From positions 1 to 31,612 of the forward strand of contig CAJUEU010000020.1 of the NCBI GenBank assembly GCA_910585735.1: a stretch of 31,612 bases of DNA. The letters are read 5' to 3'. The position numbers and the translations under genes are program-made. Positions 13,613-21,957 of this stretch are shown here, one piece after another. This DNA comes from an uncultured Oscillospiraceae bacterium. Its GTDB lineage: Bacteria > Bacillota > Clostridia > Oscillospirales > Oscillospiraceae. Numbering within the stretch: the stretch's first letter is position 1; every line of letters begins with the position of its first letter. The notes beneath the pieces were generated by a model, which was not told where the DNA came from, made no database searches, and saw only the letters and a program-made list of their open reading frames with translations.

Positions 13613-14809
13613 ATGAGACAAAAGAAGTGGATCCAAGGGCTTTATGTTGTCCTGATGGTGGCTGTGCTGACTGTGGTGGGCGGAGTAACGGCCACCCACT
13701 ATGAGAAGGAGGGGCAGCTTGTCTTTGAAAACAGGTTGATGGAGGCCCGTCCTGCGCTCACCGGGGAAAGTCTGGCCGGCGGCAGCTATTTCAGCAGTCT
13801 GGAGCGGTTCCTCTGCGACCGGGCAGCGGGGCGCACCACCCTTTTGAAGCTCAAAACCAAGGTGGAGCTGGAGGTGCTTCACCGCCCGGTGGTCAACGGG
13901 GTGGTGGCAGGGGCGGAGACCCTGTTGGCTTACCAGGAGTACGAGGCGGTGGACCGGGAGACCATGGCTGCCCAGGCAGACGAGATGGCCCGGCGGCTGG
14001 AGGAGCTCCAGACGGTAGTGGAGAGCTACGGCGGGACCTTCCTCTACGTGGCGGTGCCCGCCCACTACGCCTACTGTGAGGACAAATATCCTGCCTGGCT
14101 GAACAGTCGGGCAGACTATACAAAAACGGAACTGGAGCTTTTTGGGGCGGCGATGGAGGCGCGGAGGGTCAACTGGCTGGATATGGGAGAGGTTTGGGAG
14201 GCTGAGGGCCATCCGCCGGAATACATGTCGGCGGTGGACCACCACTATACCTGGGCGGGGGCCTGGAGTACCTACCAAGCCGTGATGGCCCGGCTCAACG
14301 ACGCCCGGCTGGAACCTCTCCGGGTATTGGGGGAGGAGGATGTGGAGGTCCGGGAGCTGCCCAATCCCTTCCTGGGGTCCCGAAGCCGAAAGCTGTGCGG
14401 ACAGTGGGCAGGGGACGAGTCCTTTCGGTACGGTGTGCTGCGGGAGGAGCTCCCGGTGACACGCTTTGACTGGGGGAACGATACCCCCAGCCTGGCCGGG
14501 TGGATCACCCAGCCGGCAAATGACTGGGAAAGCGTATTTTATGGATATATGTGCGGCGACATCAGCGAGACCGTGCTTCAGACCGACCGCCCGGAACTGC
14601 CCGATGCCCTGATGTTTGGGGACAGCTTCACCAATCCCCTGGAGACCATCTGGTACGCTTCCTTTGACGAGACCCGTTCCCTGGATTTGCGCTATCATAC
14701 TGAACTGTCCCTGCTGGACTATGTGGAGGAATACAGGCCGCAGGTGGTGGTGTGTGTCCGGGATTACGAGCAGATGCTGAACATGTACGGCAATGGGAGC
14801 ATCCAATAG
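13613..14809 (+). CDS. DHHW-type MBOAT partner protein (AlgX/AlgJ-like)
   Basis: The 398-residue protein has an N-terminal anchor (about 8-28, GLYVVLMVAVLTVVGGV) and an extracellular SGNH-like hydrolase domain. Its marks are VDHHYTWAGAWSTYQA (DHH motif, about 208-223) and LMFGDSFTNPLETIW (GDSF, with the likely nucleophilic serine). Such proteins receive the acyl group delivered by the MBOAT protein and place it on the polymer. The start at 13613 follows GAGGAGGTGAGG. It overlaps nothing but is tightly spaced behind the MBOAT gene, and the pair ends with a strong terminator. Proteins of this group are often annotated simply as DHHW proteins. Confidence 0.88.
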   Translation: MRQKKWIQGLYVVLMVAVLTVVGGVTATHYEKEGQLVFENRLMEARPALTGESLAGGSYFSSLERFLCDRAAGRTTLLKLKTKVELEVLHRPVVNGVVAGAETLLAYQEYEAVDRETMAAQADEMARRLEELQTVVESYGGTFLYVAVPAHYAYCEDKYPAWLNSRADYTKTELELFGAAMEARRVNWLDMGEVWEAEGHPPEYMSAVDHHYTWAGAWSTYQAVMARLNDARLEPLRVLGEEDVEVRELPNPFLGSRSRKLCGQWAGDESFRYGVLREELPVTRFDWGNDTPSLAGWITQPANDWESVFYGYMCGDISETVLQTDRPELPDALMFGDSFTNPLETIWYASFDETRSLDLRYHTELSLLDYVEEYRPQVVVCVRDYEQMLNMYGNGSIQ

Positions 14810-14820
14810 AAAATGACAAT

Positions 14821-14853
14821 AAAAGCCGCCGGAAAAGCTTCCGGCGGCTTTTT
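14821..14853 (+). terminator. Terminator of the MBOAT operon
   Basis: AAAAGCCGCCGGAA pairs with TTCCGGCGGCTTTT around a 4-base loop, with a T run behind. It lies three bases from the end of the convergent SLH gene and may serve both. Confidence 0.93.
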
Positions 14854-14855
14854 GT

Positions 14856-16742
14856 TCAGCTTTTTGGGATGGCTACGATGATCCGAAGCTGGCCACCCCG
14901 TTCAGGAGTGGCGTCGTAGTAGCCTGTCAGTGTGTAGCCTGCGCGGACCCGCTCCAGACTGGTGAGGAGGTATTCCCCCCGGATCCGCTCGTAAACCACC
15001 ACGTCCTCCCACACTGGAAGAGTGGCCCCGTTTTCCGCACGGGCAGCCAGAGGCTCCAGATCGGTGAGCTTTGCGGCGGTGAGCTTCCGCATGTGGGTGG
15101 GGGCCAGGAGGCTGCCCGCGATAGAAACCGGGCCTTCCTCCTGATTGAAGAGGCTGTCGCGCAAAACATAGGTGTAGCTGATGCCTTTTACGTCATAGGT
15201 GTAGGTTCCCATAAGGGAGTGGAAGCCGGTGAGGCTGGGCAGCTCCTGCTCCTGGGAATCGGTGAGGATGCCGTAGGAGAGCATGTCCCCGGTGAGGTCC
15301 TTGAGAATGAGCAGGTCGATCTCTCCGGCGGTGTTTTTCCGGGCGTAGCTCACGTCCTTCTCCTCCAGCAGGACCCCGGCGAGACGGGCAGGATAGATCC
15401 GAAGGGCGTTATTGCCGCTGACATCCAGGATCTCCGCCTCCCGGGAGAAGGGGACATCGCCTACCCGGGAGCCGTCGGCGGCCACCCGGCCAGTGACCGG
15501 GGCATGGGGTAGGCGGGTGACCTGGATCTGGTTTCCTGAGAGTGTGACCCGTACCAGATCCCCGGCCTTCCAATTGGCGTTGCTCTCGACAGGGTAGGAG
15601 CGGCTTCCTCCGTCGGTGGCGGTGAGAGTGAGGGTCTTGGCGGTATAGCGGTTGCCGTCAACGTCGGAATAGGTATTGTCGGTGAGGGAGGTGACCACCC
15701 CACAGACCGAGGTGGACACCTCGTGGGGAGAGAGCACGGCGGCTACCGCGCCGGTGCGGCCCAGCAGGAGGGTCACCATGTCACCCACCTGGTAGGAGCC
15801 CAGGGCCGAGAGAGTATAGGCGGCGTCGGCAGTCTCAATGGAGTAGCTTTTGCCTGCCACGGTCACCGCCGTGGGGGAGGTTGCTGAGGGGGAGAGGGCC
15901 TGGATCTGGCCGGACACCTTGGAAGAGTATGCCCACAGAGTCCGAAGGGGAACCGACCAGTAGAGCACGTCCTTCTCCTGGATGGCGGCGAGGGAAGTCT
16001 CCTGTCCACCCCGGTAGACCGTGGCGGTGGTCAGGTCGAAGCCGGGCAGGCTCTGCCAGTCGCCCGCGGCCAGGATAGGCCCTTTCAATGTGGAATTTAC
16101 CAGGGCCACCCGGTCGATCTCCCCCGAGAGGGTGAGGCTGTGACCCAGGGTGGTGAGGAGGGCGGCGCCCTGCTTGGTTTTGGCGGTGAGCAGGTTATAA
16201 AAGAGGAGCAGAGCGTCCTGCCGGGTCATCATATCCTCCCGGGTGAGGGTAATGCCCTCATCCAGCCCCTGACTGTGGTACAGGTCCAGCTGGCCCGAGC
16301 CCCACACCCCGGCGGGGAAGTCGGAATCCGAGTAGCCCAGCAGCCGCACCGCCATGGTCACCCCCATCACCAGGGAGATTTTTTCCTCAGGGTGAAAGGT
16401 GCCGTCCAGAAAGCCGTTTACATAGCCTCCCTTGACGGCGGTCTCTACATAGGGAGCGGCCCAGTGGGTGTAAGGCACGTCGGGGTAGGGGGAGACCCGG
16501 GTGGTGGCGCTGACGCTGTCCCGATAGGGGGAGGCAGCCACGAGCATTTTGGTGAACTGGGCCCGGGTCACGGGCTCAGAGAGCCGCAGGTCCCCGTTTT
16601 CATCTCCCGCCATGATCTCCAGGGCTGCCAGCACCTGGGCCTTTTCCTCCAGAGTGGCGCTCCGGCCGGCGGCCAGGGCCCCGGGGAGCAGGGAGAGGCA
16701 GAGGGTCAGGGAGAGCAGCGCAGTCAAAATACGTTTTTTCAT
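14856..16742 (-). CDS. Surface protein with N-terminal SLH domains
   Basis: The 628-residue exported protein starts with a signal peptide (MKKRILTALLSLTLCLSLLPG, cleavage near ALAA). SLH repeats follow at about 30-190; the clearest is YPDVPYTHWAAPYVETAVKG then GYVNGFLDGTFHPEEKI, flanked by more diverged copies. SLH domains bind pyruvylated wall polymers and anchor proteins to the cell surface. Residues about 200-628 are beta-rich with repeated small domains (VSGQIQALSPS, VCGVVTSLTDNTYSDVDG, VTGRVAADGSRVGD), each resembling a short beta-barrel unit, and no catalytic motif is visible. AAAGGAG precedes ATG 16742. The gene lies between the MBOAT pair and an export operon and has no clear strong promoter. 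Confidence 0.88.
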   Translation of the reverse strand: MKKRILTALLSLTLCLSLLPGALAAGRSATLEEKAQVLAALEIMAGDENGDLRLSEPVTRAQFTKMLVAASPYRDSVSATTRVSPYPDVPYTHWAAPYVETAVKGGYVNGFLDGTFHPEEKISLVMGVTMAVRLLGYSDSDFPAGVWGSGQLDLYHSQGLDEGITLTREDMMTRQDALLLFYNLLTAKTKQGAALLTTLGHSLTLSGEIDRVALVNSTLKGPILAAGDWQSLPGFDLTTATVYRGGQETSLAAIQEKDVLYWSVPLRTLWAYSSKVSGQIQALSPSATSPTAVTVAGKSYSIETADAAYTLSALGSYQVGDMVTLLLGRTGAVAAVLSPHEVSTSVCGVVTSLTDNTYSDVDGNRYTAKTLTLTATDGGSRSYPVESNANWKAGDLVRVTLSGNQIQVTRLPHAPVTGRVAADGSRVGDVPFSREAEILDVSGNNALRIYPARLAGVLLEEKDVSYARKNTAGEIDLLILKDLTGDMLSYGILTDSQEQELPSLTGFHSLMGTYTYDVKGISYTYVLRDSLFNQEEGPVSIAGSLLAPTHMRKLTAAKLTDLEPLAARAENGATLPVWEDVVVYERIRGEYLLTSLERVRAGYTLTGYYDATPERGGQLRIIVAIPKS

Positions 16743-16813
16743 TGGGTTTTTCTCCTTTTACAGGAATGTGTATATATCTTTGCGGTATAGTTGACAGAAA
16801 GGCGGCCATGTTA

Positions 16814-16940
16814 CGCTGCGAAGCGGCCAGGGCACTCGCTCCACCGTGGGCCGCGCCATGCGCGGCTTAGGTCTGGGGCGGCATAGCCGCCTAACGACTT
16901 CCCTACGACTCGGCCTGGTCTGCAAGCCCCCTCGGGGCTT
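16814..16940. repeat. GC-rich cluster of four small hairpins, likely dispersed repeat
   Basis: The 253-base gap between the permease stop and the SLH gene (16743-16995) has no gene. It contains four short hairpins: CGCT-GCGA-AGCG (16814-16825), GCCGCGC-CAT-GCGCGGC (16850-16866), GGCGGC-ATA-GCCGCC (16877-16891) and AAGCCCC-CTC-GGGGCTT (16924-16940). CTCGGCCT occurs twice around the last one, and GAGCGA occurs three times on the minus strand. Three of the loops have three bases. None has a T run, so this is not a terminator. It looks like a repetitive extragenic element or a structured RNA. Confidence 0.5.
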
Positions 16941-16995
16941 TCTGCTCGGCCTCGCTCCGATCCAGTGTCGCTCGTTGTCCGCTTCTCCACGCTTT

Positions 16996-18213
16996 CTATT
17001 CATACCGCAGGGCGTCAATGGGGTTGAGCCTGGCGGCCTTGTTGGCGGGAAGGTAGCCGAAAACCACGCCGATGGCCACCGACACCCCGAAAGAGACTAG
17101 GACGCCTCCCAGAGTAGGTACGGCGGAGTAGCCGCTGCCCTGGGCCACGAAGACGTCGATGACGGCGGTGATCACGTTGGCCATAAGGATACCGAAAAGG
17201 ATGCCGATGATGCCGCCGATGGCCGAAGTGGTACCCGCTTCAATGATAAACTGGCTGCGGATGTGTTTGCCCTTGGCTCCCAGGGATTTCCGTATGCCGA
17301 TCTCCCGGGTGCGCTCGGATACCGACACCAGCATGATGTTCATAATGCCGATGCCGCCTACCAGGAGAGAGATGGCGGCGATGAGGGTGAGGATGGCCAT
17401 GACCATGCCCACCATCTGGTCCATGGTGTCCATCATTTCGGCTGAGGTCATGACAAAGTAGTAGTCGTTGCTCTGAAAGATTTTATAGAGGGCGTTTTCC
17501 ACAATGCCCTTGGCGGCAGCGGCGGTGTCCCGGCCTGTGCTGGTGAACTGGTAGGTGGCGGCATAACCCGAGGCCCCCAGCCGCTTGGCCAGGGTGTAGG
17601 GGAGATAGAGGGCGTCGTCCCCGCTCCCCTCGGAAAGGTCGGCCATTTGGCTCAGCACCCCCACCACGGTGAAGGGATAGCCCCCTACGGTAAGGGTCTT
17701 GCCAAGGGCATCCCCGCCAAAGGCGGTCTCTTCCAGGTAGGACCCGATAACGCAGACATTTTGATTTCGCTCCACGTCCAGATAGGAGAGGAAACGTCCC
17801 TTTTCCAGGCTGCCGCCGCCCATGGTCAGGTCCTTCTGAGGATTGTAGAAGGTCTCGCCCACCCCGTAGATGGAGGTGCGGGAAAACTCGGTGGAGCCGT
17901 GGCGGACCGAGGCGCTGATGGAGGTGTAGGGGGTGAAGCCCGACAAAAACTGGGGATATTTCTCCACCAGGGCGTACATGTCGTCGGCGTTTACGCTTCG
18001 GGAACCACCCCGGCCGAAGGTCTGAACAATGATACGGTTGGAGCCCATCTGCTCGAACTGGTTATTCATATAGGTCTGAATGCCATTGCCCAGACTGGTG
18101 ATGATGATGACCGCCCCCACGCCGATGATGATACCCAGCATGGTGAGCAGAGAGCGGATCTTGCTGGTCCAGAGGGATTTCAGGGCCAGGCGGAAGGATT
18201 GGGTAAAGTTCAT
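16996..18213 (-). CDS. MacB-like ABC transporter permease
   Basis: The 405-residue protein has the MacB/FtsX layout: a first membrane helix (about 20-42, SLLTMLGIIIGVGAVIIITS), a large outer domain (about 45-270), and three C-terminal helices (about 280-400). ERTREIGIRKSLGAKGKHI is the conserved coupling segment, and the end NKAARLNPIDALRYE is typical. ATG 18213 overlaps the ATPase stop by four bases (ATGA). With the ATPase and the fusion protein it forms a tripartite-style pump of the kind used in Gram-positives to export peptides or lipids or to sense envelope damage. Confidence 0.93.
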   Translation of the reverse strand: MNFTQSFRLALKSLWTSKIRSLLTMLGIIIGVGAVIIITSLGNGIQTYMNNQFEQMGSNRIIVQTFGRGGSRSVNADDMYALVEKYPQFLSGFTPYTSISASVRHGSTEFSRTSIYGVGETFYNPQKDLTMGGGSLEKGRFLSYLDVERNQNVCVIGSYLEETAFGGDALGKTLTVGGYPFTVVGVLSQMADLSEGSGDDALYLPYTLAKRLGASGYAATYQFTSTGRDTAAAAKGIVENALYKIFQSNDYYFVMTSAEMMDTMDQMVGMVMAILTLIAAISLLVGGIGIMNIMLVSVSERTREIGIRKSLGAKGKHIRSQFIIEAGTTSAIGGIIGILFGILMANVITAVIDVFVAQGSGYSAVPTLGGVLVSFGVSVAIGVVFGYLPANKAARLNPIDALRYE

Positions 18214-18971
18214 GCCATTTGCTCCTCCTCTCCAGGCTCTTTGGGCTGGACGAGCGCGGCGGGATCATGGGCAGGACCGTCATAGATGATCCGCCCGTCC
18301 TGAAGCCGGATGATGCGGTTGGCCCGGACGGCAATGGAGTTGTCGTGGGTAATAAGAACCACCGTGTTCCCCTCGGCGTTGAGCTTTTGCAGGAAGGAAA
18401 GGACCTCACGGCCGGTGCGGGAGTCCAAGGCCCCGGTGGGCTCATCGGCCAGGATCACCGAGGGATCTCCCGCCAGCGCCCGGGCAATGGAGACCCGCTG
18501 CTGCTGACCGCCTGAGAGCTGAGAGGGAAGGTTTTTGGTCTTGTCGGCAAGGCCCACCCGTTCCAGGGCATGAAGGGCCCGGTGGTGCCGCTCTTCGGCG
18601 GAGACGCCGGCGTAGAGCAGGGGGAGCTCCACATTCTCCAACACATTGAGCTTGGGGATCAGGTTATACTGCTGAAAGATGAAACCCAGCATCCTGTTGC
18701 GGATCTCGGCCTGCTGGTCGTCGTCCATGGTGGATACGTCCACTCCGTCCAGGCAATAGGAGCCGCTGGTGGGAACGTCCAGGCAGCCGATGATGTTCAT
18801 GGCGGTGGACTTGCCCGAGCCCGATTGTCCTACGATGGCTACGAACTCGCCCCGGTCAATGGCCAGGCTCACTCCGTCCAGGGCGTGTACCGCTTGGTCG
18901 CCCATCGGGTAGATCTTGTAGACCTGGCGGAATTCAATGAGGTGTCCCAAGGGCTCAGCCCCCCATCTCAC
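18210..18971 (-). CDS. MacB/LolD-like ABC transporter ATPase
   Basis: The protein of up to 253 residues drives the adjacent permease. It has Walker A GQSGSGKST (48-56), the Q-loop region FQQYNLIP, signature LSGGQQQR, Walker B VILADEPTG with the adjacent ALDSRTG, and the switch histidine in LITHDNS. The start is uncertain: the frame opens at GTG 18971 inside the end of the fusion-protein gene, and a TTG at 18950 closer to the LIEFRQVYKIY core is a possible alternative. The C-terminus overlaps the permease start. The ATPase core matches the subfamily that pairs with FtsX-like permeases. Confidence 0.93.
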   Translation of the reverse strand: MRWGAEPLGHLIEFRQVYKIYPMGDQAVHALDGVSLAIDRGEFVAIVGQSGSGKSTAMNIIGCLDVPTSGSYCLDGVDVSTMDDDQQAEIRNRMLGFIFQQYNLIPKLNVLENVELPLLYAGVSAEERHHRALHALERVGLADKTKNLPSQLSGGQQQRVSIARALAGDPSVILADEPTGALDSRTGREVLSFLQKLNAEGNTVVLITHDNSIAVRANRIIRLQDGRIIYDGPAHDPAALVQPKEPGEEEQMA

Positions 18972-20649
18972 GCATCAGGTCCATGATGCTGGTGTTGGTG
19001 TTTTTGCGGAGGACCACGTCCCCCTCCTCCAGGCCGGAGAGGATCTCCACATAGTCCTCGTTGCTACGGCCCAGGGTGACTGTCCGGGTCTCGATCTTGG
19101 AGGCGTCGGCCACATTTCCCTCCGCGTCCAGACAGCCCTCACCGGCCACCAGTACCGTGTCTCCCCGGGACACATAGTCCCCAGGGATGGAGAGGACCGA
19201 GCCCATCTCTTCCACCACGATACTGGCCGATACGTTCATGCCGGGGTAAAGGCCCTGTGCGGCCAGGCTCTCTCCGTCTCCATCCAGGACCACGGTCACA
19301 GGGTAGGTGGTCTTTCCGCTGACGGTGGCGCCGTTGATGCTCACCTTGTCCACCTTCCCGGTGAAGGCCTTGTCATCCAGAGCGCTTACCGTCACATTTA
19401 CCCGCTGGCCCGGAGCGATGCGGGGAATGTCCAGCTCGTCAATGCTGAGCACGAAGGTGAACCGGGACATGTCGTAAATGACCATGATGGAGCCGGCCGA
19501 CAGGGCGGCCTGGTCCAGAGTGTCCCCCGCCTCCAGCTTCTTTTCAATGATCCGCCCGTCAATGGGGGCGGTGATGGTGTAGTCCTCCAGGTTGTCCAGG
19601 GTCCGCTGGAGGTTGTCCTGGGCGGTGCGGAGGGTGAGGGCGGCGTTCTCCAGGCTGATGGAGGCCGAATCCAGTTGGGACTGGATGTCGGTGGCCTTGA
19701 ACCGGCCCACCTCCTGGTCCTCGGTGACCCAGTCCCCCTCCCGGATGGAGAGCTGCTCCAGCTCCCCGGAGTAGAGTGCGGTGATCTGGCAGCTCTCGGC
19801 GTACCGAAAGGCGCCGGTGGAGACCGAAGCGGACTCCCCGATCATGGCTGAGCCGGTGGAGGAGGGGGAGAGGGCGCCGGGATTGTCCACAGTGACGGTC
19901 ACGCTGCGGGTGAGGGTCCCGCCGGGGCCCGCGGCGTCGGTGACCGCCAGGTCGGTGACAGTGCCCCACAGGGTCTCGGCGGAGCCGGATACCGTTACCA
20001 GGGCGCTCTGCCCAATGGAGAAGGAGGCGGCGTCCACGCTGTGGAAGGGGAGGGTAAGCTCCATATGCTCCCGGTCCAGGAGCTCGGCAATGGGGGTGCC
20101 AGGGCTGAGGGTATCCCCCTGGGAGACATAGAGCTTATTGACCACCCCGGTGCCTGTAGCCTTGACCGCCAGATTCTTCTCATTGTCCCGCTGGTTTTTC
20201 AGAAGATTGTCATAGTTGAGCTGGGCCGAGCGCTGAGTGAGCCTGGCCTGCTCCACCGAGGACTGGGCCTGGCGAATGGAGGCGTCCATGTCCCCGGAGT
20301 CAATAGTATAAAGAAGATCGCCCTTTTTTACCTGGTCCCCCTCAGCGAAAGGAGAATCCAGGATGTCTCCACGTACCGTGGCGGAGATATAGGCGGTATC
20401 GTTGGGCTGGACGGTGCCCGGGCCGGTGACGGTCACCGTCATATCCCGCCGGGCGGCCGCATCGGAGAGGTAGGTGCCGGCGGCCAAGCTCTGGCCGCCC
20501 TTCCCTCGGCCAAAGAAAAAGAACAGGACCAGGGCGACCGCCACGCCGAGGATGATGAGGCGCTTGGGCCACTTGCTCTTCTTTTTGGGAACGGTAAATT
20601 GGGATTGCTGGGGCGACACCGCCGCTTCCTTTTGGGTTTGCAAGCTCAT
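18955..20649 (-). CDS. Membrane fusion protein with two tandem adaptor modules
   Basis: The 564-residue protein has a basic cytosolic head, one membrane helix (about 31-47), and a long outer part. RND/MacA-type fusion proteins are normally about 370-420 residues with one lipoyl, coiled-coil and barrel module. Here two are seen. Module 1: lipoyl halves about 85-117 and 163-196 around a coil at 118-160 (DASIRQAQSSVEQARLTQRS), then a barrel to about 235. Module 2: lipoyl halves about 287-320 and 357-392 around a coil at 321-355 (QSQLDSASISLENAALTLRT), a barrel at about 396-440 and a terminal domain to 550. ATG 20649 overlaps the AbrB gene stop (ATGA) and follows AAGGAGA. Confidence 0.88.
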   Translation of the reverse strand: MSLQTQKEAAVSPQQSQFTVPKKKSKWPKRLIILGVAVALVLFFFFGRGKGGQSLAAGTYLSDAAARRDMTVTVTGPGTVQPNDTAYISATVRGDILDSPFAEGDQVKKGDLLYTIDSGDMDASIRQAQSSVEQARLTQRSAQLNYDNLLKNQRDNEKNLAVKATGTGVVNKLYVSQGDTLSPGTPIAELLDREHMELTLPFHSVDAASFSIGQSALVTVSGSAETLWGTVTDLAVTDAAGPGGTLTRSVTVTVDNPGALSPSSTGSAMIGESASVSTGAFRYAESCQITALYSGELEQLSIREGDWVTEDQEVGRFKATDIQSQLDSASISLENAALTLRTAQDNLQRTLDNLEDYTITAPIDGRIIEKKLEAGDTLDQAALSAGSIMVIYDMSRFTFVLSIDELDIPRIAPGQRVNVTVSALDDKAFTGKVDKVSINGATVSGKTTYPVTVVLDGDGESLAAQGLYPGMNVSASIVVEEMGSVLSIPGDYVSRGDTVLVAGEGCLDAEGNVADASKIETRTVTLGRSNEDYVEILSGLEEGDVVLRKNTNTSIMDLMREMGG

Positions 20650-20948
20650 AGTGCTTCTCCTTCCAAAGCTGTGTTGTTCGCTGATGAGGTTGCGCTGGGC
20701 TGCTCCTCATGTGTCAGGATGTCCAAAACGGTAGGCAACTGAACCAGGAGCTGAGCGGCCAGGTCCCGGCAGCGGTCTGCCGGATGGACCGAAAAGCTGC
20801 CGGCGGCGTTGGCCACCAGAACCAAGTTGTCCCCGGGGCGGACCCCGCTGCGGGAGCGGATCTCCTTGGGAATGACGATCTGTCCTTTGGGTCCTAACTT
20901 TACTGTGGAAATATAGGGTCCCTCTGGAAAGCATTGAAGTTCGGCCAT
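20646..20948 (-). CDS. AbrB/SpoVT-domain DNA-binding protein
   Basis: The 100-residue protein has an AbrB-type swapped-hairpin domain at about 13-50 (STVKLGPKGQIVIPKEIRSR, then GVRPGDNLVLVAN), followed by a short helical tail (CRDLAAQLLVQLPTVLDILT) and a polar end. It is probably a dimeric DNA-binding regulator, and as the first gene of the export operon it may control that operon. ATG 20948 follows AGGGAGG. Its stop overlaps the fusion-protein start by four bases. It lacks the GAF-like domain of SpoVT. An antitoxin role is unlikely because no toxin gene follows. Confidence 0.87.
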   Translation of the reverse strand: MAELQCFPEGPYISTVKLGPKGQIVIPKEIRSRSGVRPGDNLVLVANAAGSFSVHPADRCRDLAAQLLVQLPTVLDILTHEEQPSATSSANNTALEGEAL

Positions 20949-20997
20949 AGTAAGTCCTCCCTTGTAGTAAAAGTAAAACTTTTCTTGCCCTGGAAAA

Positions 20998-21026
20998 AGG
21001 ATACTCCTGGGGTGGGGAGAAGTCAA
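20998..21026 (-). promoter_or_regulatory. Promoter of the AbrB-export operon
   Basis: On the minus strand TTGACT (21021-21026) and TATCCT (20998-21003) are 17 bases apart. The leader contains a short palindrome-like run, AAAAGTTTTACTTTTACT. Confidence 0.6.
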
Positions 21027-21048
21027 ATGAATTTTTTGTAAAGTCGTT

Positions 21049-21078
21049 GTATAAATGGAAGAGCCTCTGGCAACAATG
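21049..21078 (+). promoter_or_regulatory. Sigma-F-type promoter of the spoIIQ-like gene
   Basis: GTATA (21049-21053), 15 bases, then GGCAACAATG (21069-21078) fits the forespore sigma-F pattern GYWTA ... GGNRANAHTR at every position. The start would fall near 21084, directly before the GGAGGTG ribosome site. SpoIIQ genes are classic sigma-F targets. Confidence 0.65.
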
Positions 21079-21099
21079 AGCCATGGAGGTGCAAAACAC

Positions 21100-21849
21100 A
21101 TGAAACGAAATTGGATGGAACGCGCGGGCCAGGTCATGGCCGGGAAGGGCTTTTACATAGTCCTTCTCCTATGCGTAGGCGCGCTGGGAGTCTCGGGCTA
21201 TTATCTCTTTTCCGACATGAGCGAGCAAGGCAAGACCGTTTCCGGGCCGGCCCAGGTGGTGGTGACCCCCACCCCTCGTCCGACCCTCTCTTCCCCCAAT
21301 ACCCCTCAGGTGACTCTTGAGCCCCCCTCGGTAGCCACCCCCCGGCCGGTCCCCACTCCGGCTCCGCCCCCGGTGGCTACTCCGGCGCCCCAGCCTACCC
21401 CGGCGCCCCTTCCCTCGGCACCGGCTACCGCCACCGCCTCGGTCTTCACCTGGCCGGTGAAGGGAGAGGTCCTGCGGGAGCATGCGGTGGAGACCCTGGC
21501 CTATGATAAGACCATGGGAGACTGGCGGACCCACGATGGCGTAGACATTGCCTGTACCGTGGGGGCCCAGGTGCTGGCGCCCGCCGGAGGCACGGTCACC
21601 GATCTCTACACCGATGATATGATGGGGATGACGGTGGTCATTCTCCACGCCGACGGGGTCATGTCGGCCTGCTCCAACCTGGCGGGAGTCCCCAACGTGG
21701 AGATCGGGGACACGGTGCGCACCGGGGACGTGATCGGCTCGGTGGGAGAGAGCGCCATCGCCGAGAGCGAGGAGGCCGCCCATCTCCACCTGAGCATGAC
21801 CAAGGACGGGGTGAGCGTGGATCCCCTGACCTATCTCCCGGAACGCTGA
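21100..21849 (+). CDS. spoIIQ: SpoIIQ-like M23/LytM family protein
   Basis: The 249-residue protein has a cytosolic start, one membrane helix (about 17-39), a proline/threonine-rich linker (about 48-120), and a LytM domain. The domain begins FTWPVKGEVLREHAVETLAY and shows WRTHDGVDIACTVGAQVLAP (HxxxD metal site), then AHLHLSM, so the zinc ligands look intact, as in clostridial SpoIIQ and unlike B. subtilis SpoIIQ. SpoIIQ is made in the forespore and pairs with SpoIIIAH across the septal space during engulfment. ATG 21100 follows GGAGGTG. The LytM sequence and the promoter support the SpoIIQ call over a general cell-wall hydrolase. Confidence 0.87.
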   Translation: MKRNWMERAGQVMAGKGFYIVLLLCVGALGVSGYYLFSDMSEQGKTVSGPAQVVVTPTPRPTLSSPNTPQVTLEPPSVATPRPVPTPAPPPVATPAPQPTPAPLPSAPATATASVFTWPVKGEVLREHAVETLAYDKTMGDWRTHDGVDIACTVGAQVLAPAGGTVTDLYTDDMMGMTVVILHADGVMSACSNLAGVPNVEIGDTVRTGDVIGSVGESAIAESEEAAHLHLSMTKDGVSVDPLTYLPER

Positions 21850-21863
21850 GTGACAGTCCATCG

Positions 21864-21899
21864 AAAGAGCCTGTGGTTATAACCACAGGCTCTTTTTTT
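21864..21899 (+). terminator. Terminator of the spoIIQ-like gene
   Basis: AAGAGCCTGTGGTT and AACCACAGGCTCTT form a perfect 14-bp stem with a 2-base centre, followed by seven T. Confidence 0.95.
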
Positions 21900-21923
21900 G
21901 TGGCGAAATTGGCGTCCCGGTCT

Positions 21924-21951
21924 TTCCTTTTCAGAAAGACTGTGCTATAAT
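21924..21951 (+). promoter_or_regulatory. Promoter of the queT leader
   Basis: A perfect TATAAT (21946-21951) with an upstream TGC forms an extended -10. The -35 region (TTCCTT) is poor. Transcription would start near 21958, at the first base of the leader stem. Confidence 0.65.
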
Positions 21952-21957
21952 CCAGTT

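Noticed and set aside
13580..14806. Minus-strand frame of 408 codons
   Set aside because: It is the exact antisense of the DHHW gene and shows no domain.
16758..17018. Minus-strand 86-codon frame between the permease and SLH genes
   Set aside because: It is Arg/Pro-rich, runs through the hairpin cluster and overlaps the permease end, so it is likely a by-product of the repeat.
20646..20948. Antitoxin of a toxin-antitoxin pair
   Set aside because: The AbrB-like domain fits antitoxins, but the following gene is a membrane fusion protein.
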